From Macrobrachium rosenbergii (taxonomy: Eukaryota > Arthropoda > Malacostraca > Decapoda > Palaemonidae): a stretch of 64,000 nucleotides of DNA. Position 1 is the first letter of the stretch, and every line of letters starts with the position of its first letter. The notes under the pieces are model-generated. The model saw only the letters and a list, made by a program, of their open reading frames with translations, was not told where the DNA came from and did no database searches. Location: the NCBI RefSeq assembly GCF_040412425.1, contig NC_089782.1, forward strand, positions 24,604,122 to 24,668,121, given 5' to 3'. Positions 46,102 through 61,075 of the stretch are shown here, in pieces. The translations under genes were made by a program, and so were the position numbers.

Positions 46102-46102
<1 letters not shown>

Positions 46103-46141
<39 letters not shown>

Positions 46142-46255
46142 CTGTAGATACCTGAACAAATTATATACATTCAACCTCATTGTTTAGGAGAAAGCATATA
46201 CTTGTACGAGTGCTGTTATGAAAGTTGGTTTCGCATGTCCCATGTGCTCTTCTCT

Positions 46256-46288
<33 letters not shown>
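46103..46288. repeat. Two (CT)n microsatellites
   Basis: Arrays at 46,103-46,138 and 46,258-46,288. Confidence 0.95.
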
Positions 46289-46292
<4 letters not shown>

Positions 46293-48438
46293 AAGAGATA
46301 CATCCTTACCGCTCGCACGAGGGCGTGGGAATCGTCCCTGCTCTTGAAATTCCGCTTTAAAGAATCCTTTCGCAAGAAAGTCTCCTCCTGCCTCCGCATG
46401 CACTGGAGGTCACCTTAAGGTCAAAAAGAGGTCAGAGGGTACGCTTTCCAAGCTGTTTTCGCCGTAATGCATACCTGCGGATGAAATAATCCCGTCTGCG
46501 GGACGTTTTCTATTGTGACTGTGTTTATATCTTGGTTTTTGATGTGTGTCGAAATTTCATTGTGGAATTTGCGTGTTGTTGAAAGTGCCTACTGAGCGGT
46601 GCTGAAGGAACGAGTTTATAATTGTTATTCTCAAGGTTGCTATAGATTTGATTCGTTTTGCAGTCTGCCATGTATTTGCTGTATCAAACTTTCCTCTCTC
46701 TCTCTCTCTCTCTCCACTTGACATTTTCATCTGCAGAAAAATTACTGGTACATCTTCGTGCCTGGAGGAGTCAAGGGGAAAGAGAGAGAAAGAGAGGCGT
46801 TGAATCAGCTTTAGGAAACCGTGTGGATGTATGATGTGGTGGGCAAAGTGAGCAATCCCTGTGACCTTGTTTATTGGATCAGTGAAAGTAACCGTGGCAG
46901 CAAAAGCAACAGCAGCAGGAGCAGCAGCAGCAACGCCAACACCAGGAGCATTATAGGTCTGCACCCTCCCACTTAACTCCTACCCTTTTCATCCCTCCCT
47001 CCCTCCCCCTCCTTTCTCCTTCGTCTGTCTCGCTTCGAAATCATTAATCCCTTTCCGATCACAGAGGAGGGTTTTTGGGATTGTCCTAGATATTTCGTTT
47101 TGGATGTGTAAGAAAATACAAGTAAAAGAACTCAAAGTCATCTGGGGACACTCTCTCTCTCTCTCTCTCTCTCTGGGAGGTGGAACAAGTAATGTGCCTT
47201 GCATGACGTCATTCTACCCTTATACAAACATTAGGGATCCATGGAACAAAAGTGGCCAAGTCTGTGGTAGGGTGGAAGATGGAAGCCGCCCCAACCTCCA
47301 CTCGGTCTTTCTTAGACTGCTCCCACCCCACCCCCTCCTTCTACTATTTCTTAGTTAGTGAAAGTGAATTTCTCTCTCTCTCTCTCTCTCTGTTACTTGA
47401 TCCCACAACTTTGTCTGTTACTTGATCCCACATAAAAGATTACTTAAAAAGTGTACCACCCCTGCCCTTTAGGTAGAATTCATCAGAGAGAGAGAGAGAA
47501 AGTCGACAAATGACTTTGAGTTCTTTTACTTGAATTAATTTTTTTGCTCGATTAACTTTTTTTTATCATGAGTCGCCAACGTATTTCAGTCTTTTCTTAT
47601 TTTGGTTATTTTTAAATGCTTTATTCGTTTTCATTGCCAGTGTTAAAAACATTAATCACTGACTAAAGTATTATTATTTTTGTATGTTGAATATGTATAT
47701 TTACATGTGTTTGAATGTTTAAATGGTGAGGTGAGGTTGATTGTAAACAAGAAGTTCAGAAGTCTGATGTGTATACGTGTGCGGTTTTAGAGAGAGAGAG
47801 AGAGAGATGTGGTTGTATTACACCGAGAACTTGGAAGGTCGCATTAAGTGAACTTGCTTTAAAGGAGCTACCGAACGTTAAAAAAAAAAAAAAAAAACTT
47901 GAATCCTTAGGGAGGAAAACATTTTTGTCTTACCGGTTTAATAATTTCAAGTTCGTCTCTGCTGCTGCATTTCATCTTGAATGTTAATATTCAGGCTGGC
48001 GTGATTATGCACGTGACGAAAACACTACAAAAACTTAAAGAGACGACGAAAACTGACTACAACGACTTTAAGTCTCTTTGTGACATTTGTGCGTTCAGCA
48101 TGTTTATAATGGCAAGAGTGGACCAGGTGTGGTCTCGTGTCTGATTGGTTGTCATTATCGTAGTTATATGTTTTAAAATCTTTTTTTATAATTGAATTTA
48201 TTATAATCGAATTTTTTGCAGTTACAGCCTTGCTAACGGTTTATCAGGAAAATCTCGGTATGGTATATGGAGAAAACGCTTCTCTTAAATGAAAATTGTT
48301 TAATTCTTCAACTGCCCTTATGGACAGGAAAGATCCATTTACTAGTTTTTCGCTGATTTTCTCATAGTTTTTTCTGGTATCCTAGCTTTATTTGGCCAGC
48401 TGCCCTCATTTTGGGCTCGTAAAGGGAGTGTGTGTGCG

Positions 48439-48469
<31 letters not shown>

Positions 48470-49824
48470 CTGTGGGATGGAATAGAACCAGATACCAGGG
48501 TGAATGAAACAGGAATACCACACAATGAGGTTGAAATTAACTGAATAATGTATAGATTTGGGGATTGAGGGGAAACCTGATCGCTGTTCGTTATGTGCAG
48601 TGTTTGGCTTTGTAACAATAATTGTCTCTCTTAGGTAGATCAGTGTTCTCTCTTTCCAGGTTGTAATTTTACCTCGGATTAGGATATCGTATCCGGTTCC
48701 AAAGTCTGTTCTAACACCATTGCTTTCATTCAGCAATAAAAATAAAATGACCGAATTCATTAAGGGGTATTGACTTCACTTTTCCATTGGTTGTATGCCA
48801 CGGTATTTTGATATGAGCGTCTGTCTTTTTGTATATTTTTACAATCAACCTTTATCCGGAAATTAATAGTATTCAGAACTCAGGTTTGTCTCTGTGTACC
48901 TGCGCCCTGGTTATTTCGCTAAGCCACCCAATTTTCGGGTAAATGATTGTTTCCCAGAATGAATTGTTCCTCCTTTTTAGGGAACAATCTCTGCTTTGAA
49001 ATGTAATTATACATGTATAATTAGATTATAAAAATGGGACAAAAAGCACGTTAAAAACGAAGAAGAATTAGATTTCACTGTGTGGATCAGTTTCATAAGT
49101 GTTTGTAGAAACCATAAGACAATCCATATATATATTTTGGCCATATACCGAAGATTATACCAGTTGAGTACAACATTAATTGTAATGAAGACAACAGTAA
49201 TAATATTAATGGTGCGTGTAAGGTTTTTCAAGGCGTTTCAAGACTATCTTTGCCTGGTATTATTGTTTCCTCCGTTTTCCTTAATAAAGCCGAGTCACGT
49301 TTTCTTTTCCAATAGCAGACCTCCATGAAATATATACCGGCTATATTAGAAGCAAAGACGAGGACAGAAAATTACAACGGTCACTGCCGCGTACATTTTT
49401 TATTGTTGAATTGTTGATGAATCATCTATACTGAAAACTTCCGCAGTATCCGTTCTTTACACAAACGCATTGCTCATCAGCAGCACATCAAGCACGCCAC
49501 ACCACTCACCTCTATGTCTTGAGCAAAGTATTCAGAAATGAGAGTGCCATCCCTTTAACCTTGTCATTGTCGCAGCTGGAACAACTGGTGGGTGGACTCG
49601 AATCGTAGACTGCATTCGTCTCTTTCTCCTTATGAGAGGTTGGCGCTTCTCAGTAAGGTTTTAGAAGTGAGGTTGCTAACCCCAGGCCCTTTTTTCTTTG
49701 CGACAGCAGATGCTGGTACTTTTATATACGAGTCTGGAGCGACCCAGGGACATAGCGAACTTGATCCCAAAGCTGTACCACTTATGACTTATGGTGAATA
49801 TAACAATGTAGAGAAAAGGACATG

Positions 49825-49826
<2 letters not shown>
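46289..49826. other. No gene seen; short repeats only
   Basis: Short (CT)n at 46,693-46,713, 47,151-47,174 and 47,371-47,390, (GCA)n-like at 46,890-46,940, a tandem CTGTTACTTGATCCCACA at 47,389-47,440, poly-A at 47,880-47,897, and (GA)n at 47,789-47,807 and 48,446-48,469. A 200-codon + frame from 49,592 has about 80 non-repetitive codons before it enters (TA)n(TG)n. I see no domain, so I do not call it. Confidence 0.45.

Positions 49827-49913
<87 letters not shown>
49827..49913. repeat. (TA)24(TG)19 compound microsatellite
   Basis: TA changes to TG at about 49,875. Confidence 0.95.
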
Positions 49914-49915
<2 letters not shown>

Positions 49916-50294
49916 ACTGCATGTTTTGAACATCATAAAGTAAGTGAAAAGGAAGATAGAGAAAAATGGGAGCTGTCTCCTTTGCGAGTAGGACTACTCT
50001 CCATTTTGTTAATCTATTGTCATTTTTCTTCGTTCCGAGAGAGAGAGAGTGAAAGAAAGAGAGAGAGAGTGTGTGTCAGCCTGCCAACCAACCAGCCTTT
50101 GTACCGTCTTGTCCCGACAGATTCCTACTTCGATAAGCTGGAAAGTAGCTGCGAACGTCCCTTTTCCTTTGACACTCGGTTTCGTATAAAATAGGAGTGT
50201 GGTTTCACCGTGTTCTTTTGTTCAGAGGGGCGGACTGAAGAACTTTCACTTTTCATGCGCATTTGAATGGGCTCATCTTTCTTACCCTGTAGTA

Positions 50295-50296
<2 letters not shown>

Positions 50297-50349
<53 letters not shown>
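50297..50349. repeat. (CT)26 microsatellite
   Basis: Pure array. A (GA)17 array lies 125 bp downstream at 50,474-50,508, so transcripts could form a GA:CU hairpin here. Confidence 0.95.
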
Positions 50350-50352
<3 letters not shown>

Positions 50353-50472
50353 GCAAATACACACGTGACCGTGACTCCGAAGCTCCTAGTTTTAAAAAGC
50401 ACAATTTTCTTGTCGATATTTTTCATGGTCATTTTCATTTCTAACGGTACGTGGTTTATCAGAGCATACACG

Positions 50473-50473
<1 letters not shown>

Positions 50474-50508
<35 letters not shown>
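50474..50508. repeat. (GA)17 microsatellite
   Basis: Opposite orientation to the neighbouring (CT)n at 50,297. Confidence 0.95.
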
Positions 50509-50509
<1 letters not shown>

Positions 50510-50887
50510 ACGTTGTATCGCAATTGGAAACGTCACAGAGAGAAGTGATTTACTGTTGAATGATAGATTCGAAGGTTTTCAATATGAACAAGTAGGGATG
50601 TGGAGACGACAATCCTCTTTTCACGTTTCATTTTAGTCTTCAAGATATGACGGCAAATTTCCTGAAGATTGTGTTTGTGGGTGCCTTCTTTTCTCAGTAT
50701 TTTATGATGCACTAGTTTAGGATTTTTCAGTAAAGGATACTATTTAGATCCGGATATTTCGAAGCAGTTGCCTATGGTTTAGGAGCTGATTGTCTGTTGT
50801 TAAAAATCTAAATGCTTATAAATGTTCGTGACTATGTCCCATCAAAATACCTATACTGTTTTGGAAAATATCGTAAAAAAAATTACA

Positions 50888-50940
50888 TTCTGATCAATAT
50901 TTGTTGTGCTTATATTTGTCTTTCTCTTTTCAGGTAAGTT
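50888..50940 (+). other. Candidate recursive splice site (zero-length exon) RS2
   Basis: A pyrimidine-rich tract at about 50,905-50,930 ends TTTCTCTTTTCAG at 50,933 and joins directly GTAAGTT (50,934-50,940), an exact match to the ratchet-point consensus of acceptor fused to donor. A branch-like TTCTGAT has its A at 50,893, 40 nt upstream of the AG. The donor is the perfect GTAAGT, stronger than at RS1. It is on the + strand like RS1, about 36.7 kb downstream. If the window is one long intron, the first splice would end here and regenerate a donor for the next step. Chance occurrence or the edge of an unrecognised exon are the alternatives. Confidence 0.6.
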
Positions 50941-51440
50941 GGAATTCATACTTTTAATCAGAAGTGGGTCGTCAGAGTGTAAGTAAATAAATGAGTCGTT
51001 CACATTTAAAAATGCAGAGGCCTATGTGTTGAACAGCCTAGTAACATTAACAGCCCTAGACGAAAGGAAAAGGAATAAAACCAGATGTTTAGAGAAAAAA
51101 GAAATTAGCTCCACACTCCATTGCGATGCCTGCTTCACGGCCCCTAGTGGAATTTGACGGAGGCACGGGAGAGGTCAGCGTTATGGCAATAACATCCTGG
51201 TTAGCAGCTGTGCCTAATCACTGCTCGGGGATTTGACCCACGCCCCTCCCCTTTTCTGCAATGTAGGTTCTGTCATGCTGGCGACTGACGACAGATCGGG
51301 TTTCCTTGCTATTTCGGGTCGGGAGGGACGGCGGTTCCGTTTTGCTCCGTGTTACGAAGTGCGGTGGGCTGGTTTTTTGTGGAACGCTTCTTGATGGGCT
51401 AACGCCTAGGTTTCTTGCTTACAGTACAAACAACTACATT

Positions 51441-51444
51441 ATAC

Positions 51445-51475
<31 letters not shown>

Positions 51476-51618
51476 GGAGATACATGCATACATACCTAGT
51501 AAAATGAGTGACGTATTTTGCTGAGCAATCGCCTTTATATTAATAAGATGATATTAAGATGACAAAAGCGGAGATGTGTGTGAAAATGTGCTGGAATGTA
51601 ACAGTTAGTTATTGAATA

Positions 51619-51652
<34 letters not shown>
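51441..51652. repeat. Two short (TA)n microsatellites
   Basis: TA at about 51,444-51,470 and 51,622-51,652. A donor-like GTAAGTG stands alone at 51,710. Confidence 0.9.
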
Positions 51653-51654
<2 letters not shown>

Positions 51655-53808
51655 GATATATGTAATGTGTAGCCATGAATCGTCTGAGATGTGTTGTATT
51701 AGTTTGGTGGTAAGTGTGTTTGTATAATTTTTATATATATATATAATACTATACCTATCTCCGACTGCAAGACCGTAATATGATAATCCCATAGTTGATT
51801 ACCGACAGATGTAACAGGCCAAATTAATCTCTGAAAATGCATTAGTTTAATGAATGATAAATAAGTGTATTGGTGCCAGTCCATTTAAACAGTAATAATC
51901 TCTAGTCCATCACTGAAGTGGTTAAAGACTGTAAGCTGATAATTATAAATTTACCAGAAAAATGACACTAGAAATTGACAAAAATGCTTTATGCGTTTTA
52001 TTGGTATCTGCATGGTTGTGTTTTTACCTGCGCGTGTGCGCGCCCTGTCGTCATCAAAAGCATAGACGTTCAAAGGTACATAAGGGAGCTTTAGAAGCTC
52101 TGTGTCTGTGTGAGAGAGAGAGCAAGAGCGTTGTATGTCGTGTACAGTGAATTATCGTGTAATGTTTTCCCACTTTATCCAACTGCCGTAAGGAAGACTC
52201 CCACCATCTATTCTTCAGCTCCCAAAGAAATCGATGAAAACAGGAGGAGGAGGAGTAGGAGAAGCAGGAGGAGGTGGAGGTGGAGGAAGTGTCGGACTCG
52301 TGGGAAACTAGGAATAAGTGACACAGGGAAGTTTCCTCCGCATCCCTTATATGTGTCTTGGTCGAGGATCGAGGAAGAATTTCTAATTGTAAAATCGGCC
52401 TTTGATCGCGAGCGCTTCTTTTTCGCTCCTGATATAGTGAGAAGGAAAATTGTCTTGCTCTTTTGTGGATGAAATTAAGACTCTTCAAGGTTCTTAAGGC
52501 TCCATCAAGGATTTAGGAATTTCAGACTCCTGGTGGGTGAAGGATTTTTTTTTTTTTTTTTGTAAAAAAAAAAGATGAGATTTGAGCTCCCCTTAACCCT
52601 ACTCATTTATTATAATTGTAATTTTTTGTTTTATAACATTGGTACGGATTTCATTATGGTCGCTATCACTGGAGTATAGATATGTGAATTTAAGGCTGAA
52701 TGAATCGGGGAAGTTTGGTTAGGTTAGAAATAACCTTCACTGCACTCTTGATCGTCCATCTTTAAACTCCATGGAAACAAACAAAAAACTGTTTTGAACT
52801 CAACGTTTTCATTTTTGTTTTATAAACGTTCAGGTAGTTAACCTTCCTTTCCGCTCTGATCTACATTTCTCTCTCCCTAACTTTATTAAATACCAGGTAT
52901 AAGTAGTTAATTTTTTATAAGATCACTGGCCCTTTTATGTTAGTTTCCCGAACTTGCATGGAGCAATGTATCTTGCATAAGTGCAACAAGCCAACAAAGA
53001 TAAGTTAATAATATTTGTTTTTGCATAACCCTGAGCGCGGATGATATGAAGAACGATTTTTAATTTATATTACAACTTAGATTGTTGATGTGAGGGTCGG
53101 GTTCATAAGTATCATTTCTGGCGTCGATTATTTTTTTATCATGGGATTTTAAGTGCTCTGGTAATCGAAGTGGGTATCACATACTGTATTTGGCTGCCCA
53201 GCAAGAAAATTAACAAAAGAACTAGGTAGTAATGTCGCAATGCTCAAGTTTTCTTCGACCAGACATTAATTTGGACGGGCACTGATGTAGTGGGTTGGTG
53301 CGTGGTATATAGTGCACATTCATAAATTTAGTAAAGCTCTTGAAATTACCTGTTATTTTTATGAGATTGGAGGCTGTAAATAAATGGAAATTTAGGGAAG
53401 TAAAGGCATAGGAATGTTACAGAGATCCTGTGCGTCTTACAGTGTTCATGGCGATTATTATTTAGTTGGGCTATTGTCTTGGAACAGACTGGAATGGAGG
53501 AGAACGTAGTTAACAAGCTTCCAAAGAATAATAAGTTGTGTTTGTGAACGAGAAAAGCAGAGCCAGTATTGGACAAACTGAAGTCAAGAAACAGATGAAG
53601 TTATAGCAGAACAACTGAACAAAAGTGCGACATCCTTGTTCTGATTTTTTTGCTTAAATTCTTTCATAGGAATTCTGTTCCACAACTGATGCCCGTTCAT
53701 GGCCCGAGTAAGAACAACCAGTTTAAGTTATTTTGATTAATTTGGGTACGGAGTTTCCTTGAACAATTTGAACGACATGTCATTGTTCTTTTTCCATCTA
53801 CCTTTACA

Positions 53809-53809
<1 letters not shown>
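51653..53809. other. No gene seen
   Basis: GGA-rich at 52,240-52,290, poly-T at 52,546-52,561. At about 53,490-53,545 CTGGAATGGAGG then AACAAGCTTCCAAAGAATAA weakly echoes the (TAA)n-tailed family, possibly a fourth, badly decayed copy. No exon supported. Confidence 0.45.

Positions 53810-53893
<84 letters not shown>
53810..53893. repeat. (TA)42 microsatellite
   Basis: Pure array, preceded by TTTACAG. Confidence 0.95.
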
Positions 53894-53895
<2 letters not shown>

Positions 53896-53984
53896 CGTGT
53901 TTATCAACTTTATGTCTGCTGGCAGATATCTTCGAGGGTTAGGTATCTTTATCCCGGCACGAATTCTCTCCCTTTTGTGGGATT

Positions 53985-54035
53985 CCTTGACTCATGCAGT
54001 TTTACAGCCTTTTAAGTCTTGGGTTCAATCCTACT
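53985..54035 (+). other. Possible tRNA-like SINE fragment
   Basis: TTGACTCATGCAG (weak A box) and GGGTTCAATCC (perfect B box, 54,021-54,031) are about 25-30 nt apart, a short distance after a (TA)n array, comparable to the better case at 57,544. Low confidence. Confidence 0.35.
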
Positions 54036-56611
<2,576 letters not shown>

Positions 56612-57134
56612 CCACTTGGCGTTTTTCTGCCCAGTGTAAGGTTAGTTTCCTGTGCTAGGCTATTGTCTTCAGTATTCCTTTCCATTCCATTGTTAGCCAG
56701 ATTGCACATAATACTTTTACCATTTCTATTTTCCTTTTTTTTTTTATCTTGGGTTTTCTATTTTTACTCTGGTGTGCCTACGTGCGTATACCTGCTCGCG
56801 CGCGTTCAGGTATTCGTATTTTTCCTTCCACAGGATTTTTTTTTTCTCAGTATCGTCTCTGCCAAATTAACTTTCGGGTTAAACATTTAAGGAACACTAA
56901 TACTTTCGCGTCTTGCGCAGATGGAAAGTCAGTTAATTACTTTCCCCAATATACCAATATAAATTTTAAACTGAATTCTTTAAGGTTCTCTTCTTCCTGT
57001 AAATGATTTCTTCAAATGGATGCTTTCTCTCTCGTGATTGGTTCCTTCCTGTGAATACTTTAGCCTATTAAGCGCTTCCTTCCCTTCGCAAGTGTCGATG
57101 GTCAGAGTTGACTCAGGTGAAGTCAATTTACTGA

Positions 57135-57160
57135 AGTCAGTCAGTCAGTCAGTCAGTCAG
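57135..57160. repeat. (AGTC)6 microsatellite
   Basis: The only tetranucleotide AGTC array in the window. Confidence 0.95.
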
Positions 57161-57377
57161 CCCCTTGTAGACATTCTGCTTACAGACCTTTCAAGAACTC
57201 CCTTATCTGGCCTACTTTTTCATTAACCTTGTTTTGTCTTTTTATCATAGTGGCTTCTGCTGTTTCATTGCCTATGGCCTCGAAGTCAGTTGGACGAATG
57301 GTTAATTTAGGTCCATATTAGATTATACGTATGTGTTTGTGTGTATATATATACATACGTACATACATATATATACA

Positions 57378-57378
<1 letters not shown>

Positions 57379-57456
<78 letters not shown>
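57379..57456. repeat. (TA)39 microsatellite
   Basis: Pure array. Confidence 0.95.
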
Positions 57457-57459
<3 letters not shown>

Positions 57460-57540
57460 GCTAGTATGCAAGGCAGTTAGCCTGCCCAGGTAAAGCCTTA
57501 GGTACAATTGGTACTTAAGTTCCAACTTCTTTTATGGCTT

Positions 57541-57801
<261 letters not shown>

Positions 57802-57855
57802 AGATATATTGTATGGTTTATGTATCACATGAATACTGTGTTTCCACCTACTGTA

Positions 57856-57865
<10 letters not shown>

Positions 57866-57952
<87 letters not shown>
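57866..57952. repeat. (TA)43 microsatellite
   Basis: Pure array. Confidence 0.95.
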
Positions 57953-57954
<2 letters not shown>

Positions 57955-58089
57955 TGCCATTAGACCTACCCAAGGAAAACAGCTCGAGTAAGCCTTCGGT
58001 TCCAGTGAAGGTCGGACGCCATCATTTGGAACACGCTTTTTAATTTATATTTTTTATTCGTTTTTTATGGTATCATGACTTCAGTGTTG

Positions 58090-58093
<4 letters not shown>

Positions 58094-58153
<60 letters not shown>
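58094..58153. repeat. (CT)30 microsatellite
   Basis: Pure array. A short (GA)n at 58,232-58,254 lies about 80 bp away in the opposite orientation. Confidence 0.95.
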
Positions 58154-58156
<3 letters not shown>

Positions 58157-58254
58157 TCAAACTTTTATATAGGCAGCTTCTCTCCGCCAGCGGTTTGAAG
58201 CATCAAATAATGAATTTGTAACAGTCAGTGGGAAGAGAGAGAGAGAGAGAGAGA

Positions 58255-59288
58255 GCGTCTTGTGGGACTGCATGATCACGTGTCGATGATTCATAGCTTA
58301 ACGCCATTCTTATCATGATTAAAAAAATGCTAAACTCGAAGGGCAGAGATAACGTGTAAGTTTCAATAGTGGAAAGTTAAAGAAAGTATAATATTATTAA
58401 CCTGATGTTATGTGTGACCGGTCAGACAGTTTTGTCAAATTAAGTCTTAAATATTGAGGATTCTTATGAAGAGCAGTCCATACTCGTGATTTATTTATTT
58501 ATTTTTTATTTGTTAATACGCAACTGGCAGTATTGCAGATTGATTACAAATGGCATTGCACAAAAAATTGCTTTGTGCCGACTGATAGGCGTAAAGTCAG
58601 GATATGATTGTGCTGGGGTAGGTGAATGTGTTTGAAGAGGGCGAGGGAGGGAGGAGGGGAGGAGGAAGGGGAAGGGGTTTGTTGAGGGGAAAGGCGGGGA
58701 TTGGAGGCCAGCTCTCACGATGCCCCCAGAAGAGCCAGTCTTAGCGTTGCCACAGTTTGCTGTGATCTCTGTGGTGATGGGAGGGAGCCCTCTGCCTGTC
58801 TCTCTTTCACTTGAGCTGTGTAAGCTGTGTATAAATACGCTGCCACCTTTTTTTTTAAAGCTGTGATCTGATTTCCAATCAATTGTTCGCTCTTTAAAAA
58901 GTGGCTCGGTAATAGAATCCCACTTCGCATGCTTTTGGTGATTCTGTGTAATCACTTCGGAAAGTTACTATCTGGAGTCAAGTAATGTTTCTTGGAAGTG
59001 AAGTGTGTGTCTGTGTGTTCTTTTGAATGTCATTACGAAATACCTGTACAGGTGTGCTAGTAATCAAAGCATGGGACCACAACTGTGTTCGCATTACCAG
59101 GAATGGGTACCTATGGCCATTGCCAGAGTTGGATTTGTGTATTTTATATTATTATTATTATTTTGAAAGAAAACAAATAATGGAAGTGTTTGTCAAGACA
59201 TCTTGCAAGTGAGATTGTGTGCGTTGTAGCCGAACTGTTAATGTACATTGTTGAAGATTTTGAAAAGCTGTGCAAGCATACCTACACA

Positions 59289-59291
<3 letters not shown>
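58255..59291. other. No gene seen
   Basis: G-rich at 58,630-58,700 keeps a 149-codon - frame open (Pro/Ser-rich translation, no domain). A short (ATT)n lies at 59,147-59,162. Confidence 0.45.
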
Positions 59292-59324
<33 letters not shown>

Positions 59325-59442
59325 CAGGTATGCTCTCATGAACATGTCCCGTTAGGGAACCTTATTTGGAGTTTGGTGAATAGTGTTGTGCGCCATCAAA
59401 CATTCTCTTATGGTTCACCTTCGCTTTTGGAGGTATAAGTCT

Positions 59443-59504
<62 letters not shown>
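59292..59504. repeat. (CT)n, (CT)n and (GT)n microsatellites with acceptor-donor-like junction
   Basis: CT at 59,292-59,321 is followed by GTGCAG and then GTATGC at 59,328, a weaker version of the fused acceptor-donor string. A second CT array, with a CC interruption, spans 59,441-59,493 and passes into GT to 59,504. Confidence 0.85.
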
Positions 59505-59505
<1 letters not shown>

Positions 59506-59640
59506 AGGTGTTTCCGGCCGAGCCACATAGGCACCGCAAGGCTCCAGCATGTGCCATTGCTTGTGGGTGCCATGTGTTTCTTTGTACTGATGATGGACAT
59601 TTGACCTCTGTGTGTCGGCACTTGTGTCCTTCGTTTTTGC

Positions 59641-59643
<3 letters not shown>

Positions 59644-59708
<65 letters not shown>
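59644..59708. repeat. (CT)32 microsatellite
   Basis: Pure array. Confidence 0.95.
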
Positions 59709-59712
<4 letters not shown>

Positions 59713-60275
59713 ATGTTACTAATCCTCGTGTGGATCATGTGAAAATATGTTACTGCTCAAGGAATACCGTAGGTCGCTCGCTTTCCCCACGGGTTTTTGA
59801 TACTGAGAAAGAATTAGAGTAAACATCTATTTTAATAATAAGATTTGTATTCCCTTGTCTTATTCCCCAATTTGAACCACATCTTCGCTGGAAGTTTAAA
59901 ACCAAGTCAGAAGTCTGGAAGAGGTCAGTACGTACGTACGTATGTATGTGGGTCGACAAGTAGTGAAAGTGATATCTCCTCCTCCTCCTCCCCTCCTACC
60001 TCTCCTCAGATCACCTTCCCCCCTCCCGCCGCCCTCCCTCGAAACCTGCTTCTTCCACCGAAAGTATCGAGAGAGCGCATGAGAGTGAGAATGCAAGAGG
60101 CTGGGTTGGATTGGATTGGATGGCTTTGAAAGGTTTTGCGCGCGCTCCTTGCCAGGTACGTGCATGTCATGTGTGTTGTGTGTGTGTGTGTGTACTAGTG
60201 TTAGAGTTATCTGTCATCTGCTACGTTTCTCTTGGTGGATGGTTAATCGAAGTTGGGTTTTCAAGTAGGTTTTTC
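59709..60275. other. No gene seen
   Basis: (CGTA)/(TGTA)n at 59,928-59,948, (CCT)n at about 59,977-59,995, GT at 60,174-60,192. CCAG then GTACGTG at 60,152-60,162 is a donor-like string with a poor pyrimidine tract. Confidence 0.5.
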
Positions 60276-60321
60276 ATACAGCCTATCACAAATACCGAAG
60301 AAATATTGTGATAGGCTGTAT
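60276..60321. repeat. Perfect 16-bp hairpin
   Basis: ATACAGCCTATCACAA (60,276-60,291) and its exact reverse complement (60,306-60,321) enclose a 14-nt loop. It could be a small palindromic repeat, the remnant of a foldback element or, less likely, a precursor-like small-RNA hairpin. The stem is shorter than a usual microRNA precursor. Confidence 0.7.
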
Positions 60322-60484
60322 TCTTCAATGTTGGTGTAATTTAGCATAGTGATTGATTTGCCGTAAAAAAAGTGTATAATGTGATTAATTTGCTGTTAAT
60401 ATGTGTGAGACCAGACTTTGTTTCCATGGTTGTTTAAAGCATTATGGTTTGGTGACGCGATGACGTCAAAGAAAGGAAATTAGA

Positions 60485-61075
60485 TGAGTGGATATTTTGC
60501 AGACGATACAGTACTGAAGGAGATAGTGTAAAGAAACTGCAAAAACTAATGAAAATGTTTGCAAGAGGAGAAAGTAGAGGAAATGTGAGATAGACTGTAA
60601 GGGGAGAGGGGCCGCTTAATGGAAACATGGAATAAGAACCAATGAATGAATGCAATTGGTTGTTTGGGAGTAAATATAACGGATCCATGGAGTGTCTATG
60701 AAGAGACTGTTAAGCCAATACTCCTTTATGGAAGGGAAGTGTTTATGGTGTACGCACAAGAAAAGAAAAATAATTGAAGCTTTTGAGATTAATTGTTTGT
60801 TTAGTATATATGTGGCCCAAGAAGTTTAAAGAATTGTGAGAGTGAATGGTTGCATCTGAAAGTTTCGAAGTGGTTCGGTTATGCGGGAAGAATGGAAGGT
60901 ATTAATTTTGTGGGAAGTGTACAATTCAGAATTATTAGAGAGAATGCTGGGTAGATTAAGTGAAGGAGGTATTGTGAATGAAGAGCCTTCACATGTAGGA
61001 AGGGCTAGAGTATGTGCAAGTTAGAGGTGAATTGTGCAATGTGTGTATGGGGGTTTATGCGCTGCTGAGGAGCCG
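60485..61075 (+). pseudogene. Broken LINE reverse transcriptase, C-terminal half
   Basis: In several + frames in the correct order it carries YFADDTVLK (60,493-60,519, reverse-transcriptase motif C with both Asp kept), DSVKKLQKLMKMFARG, TVKPILLYGREVFMVYAQEK, IEAFEINCLF, and VSKWFGYAGRMEG with later GRARVC. These match, in order, the region from the palm to the C-terminus of the endonuclease-type LINE proteins common in crustaceans (my recollection). Stops and frameshifts interrupt it about every 20-40 codons and the endonuclease and fingers are missing, so it is an old 5'-truncated pseudogene. It is in the + direction, unlike the two - strand LINE pieces at 21.7-22.4 kb. Confidence 0.75.

Noticed and set aside
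49592..50194. 200-codon + strand frame, the longest in the window
   Set aside because: Its second half is (TA)n(TG)n and purine-rich low-complexity sequence. The first 80 codons show no domain and no codon bias I can defend.
51160..51260. tRNA-like B box GGGTCAAATCCCC on the - strand
   Set aside because: No A box at a workable distance and no tail.
58506..58955. 149-codon - strand frame
   Set aside because: Composition-driven Pro/Ser/Thr-rich translation without a motif. Could be revisited with RNA data.
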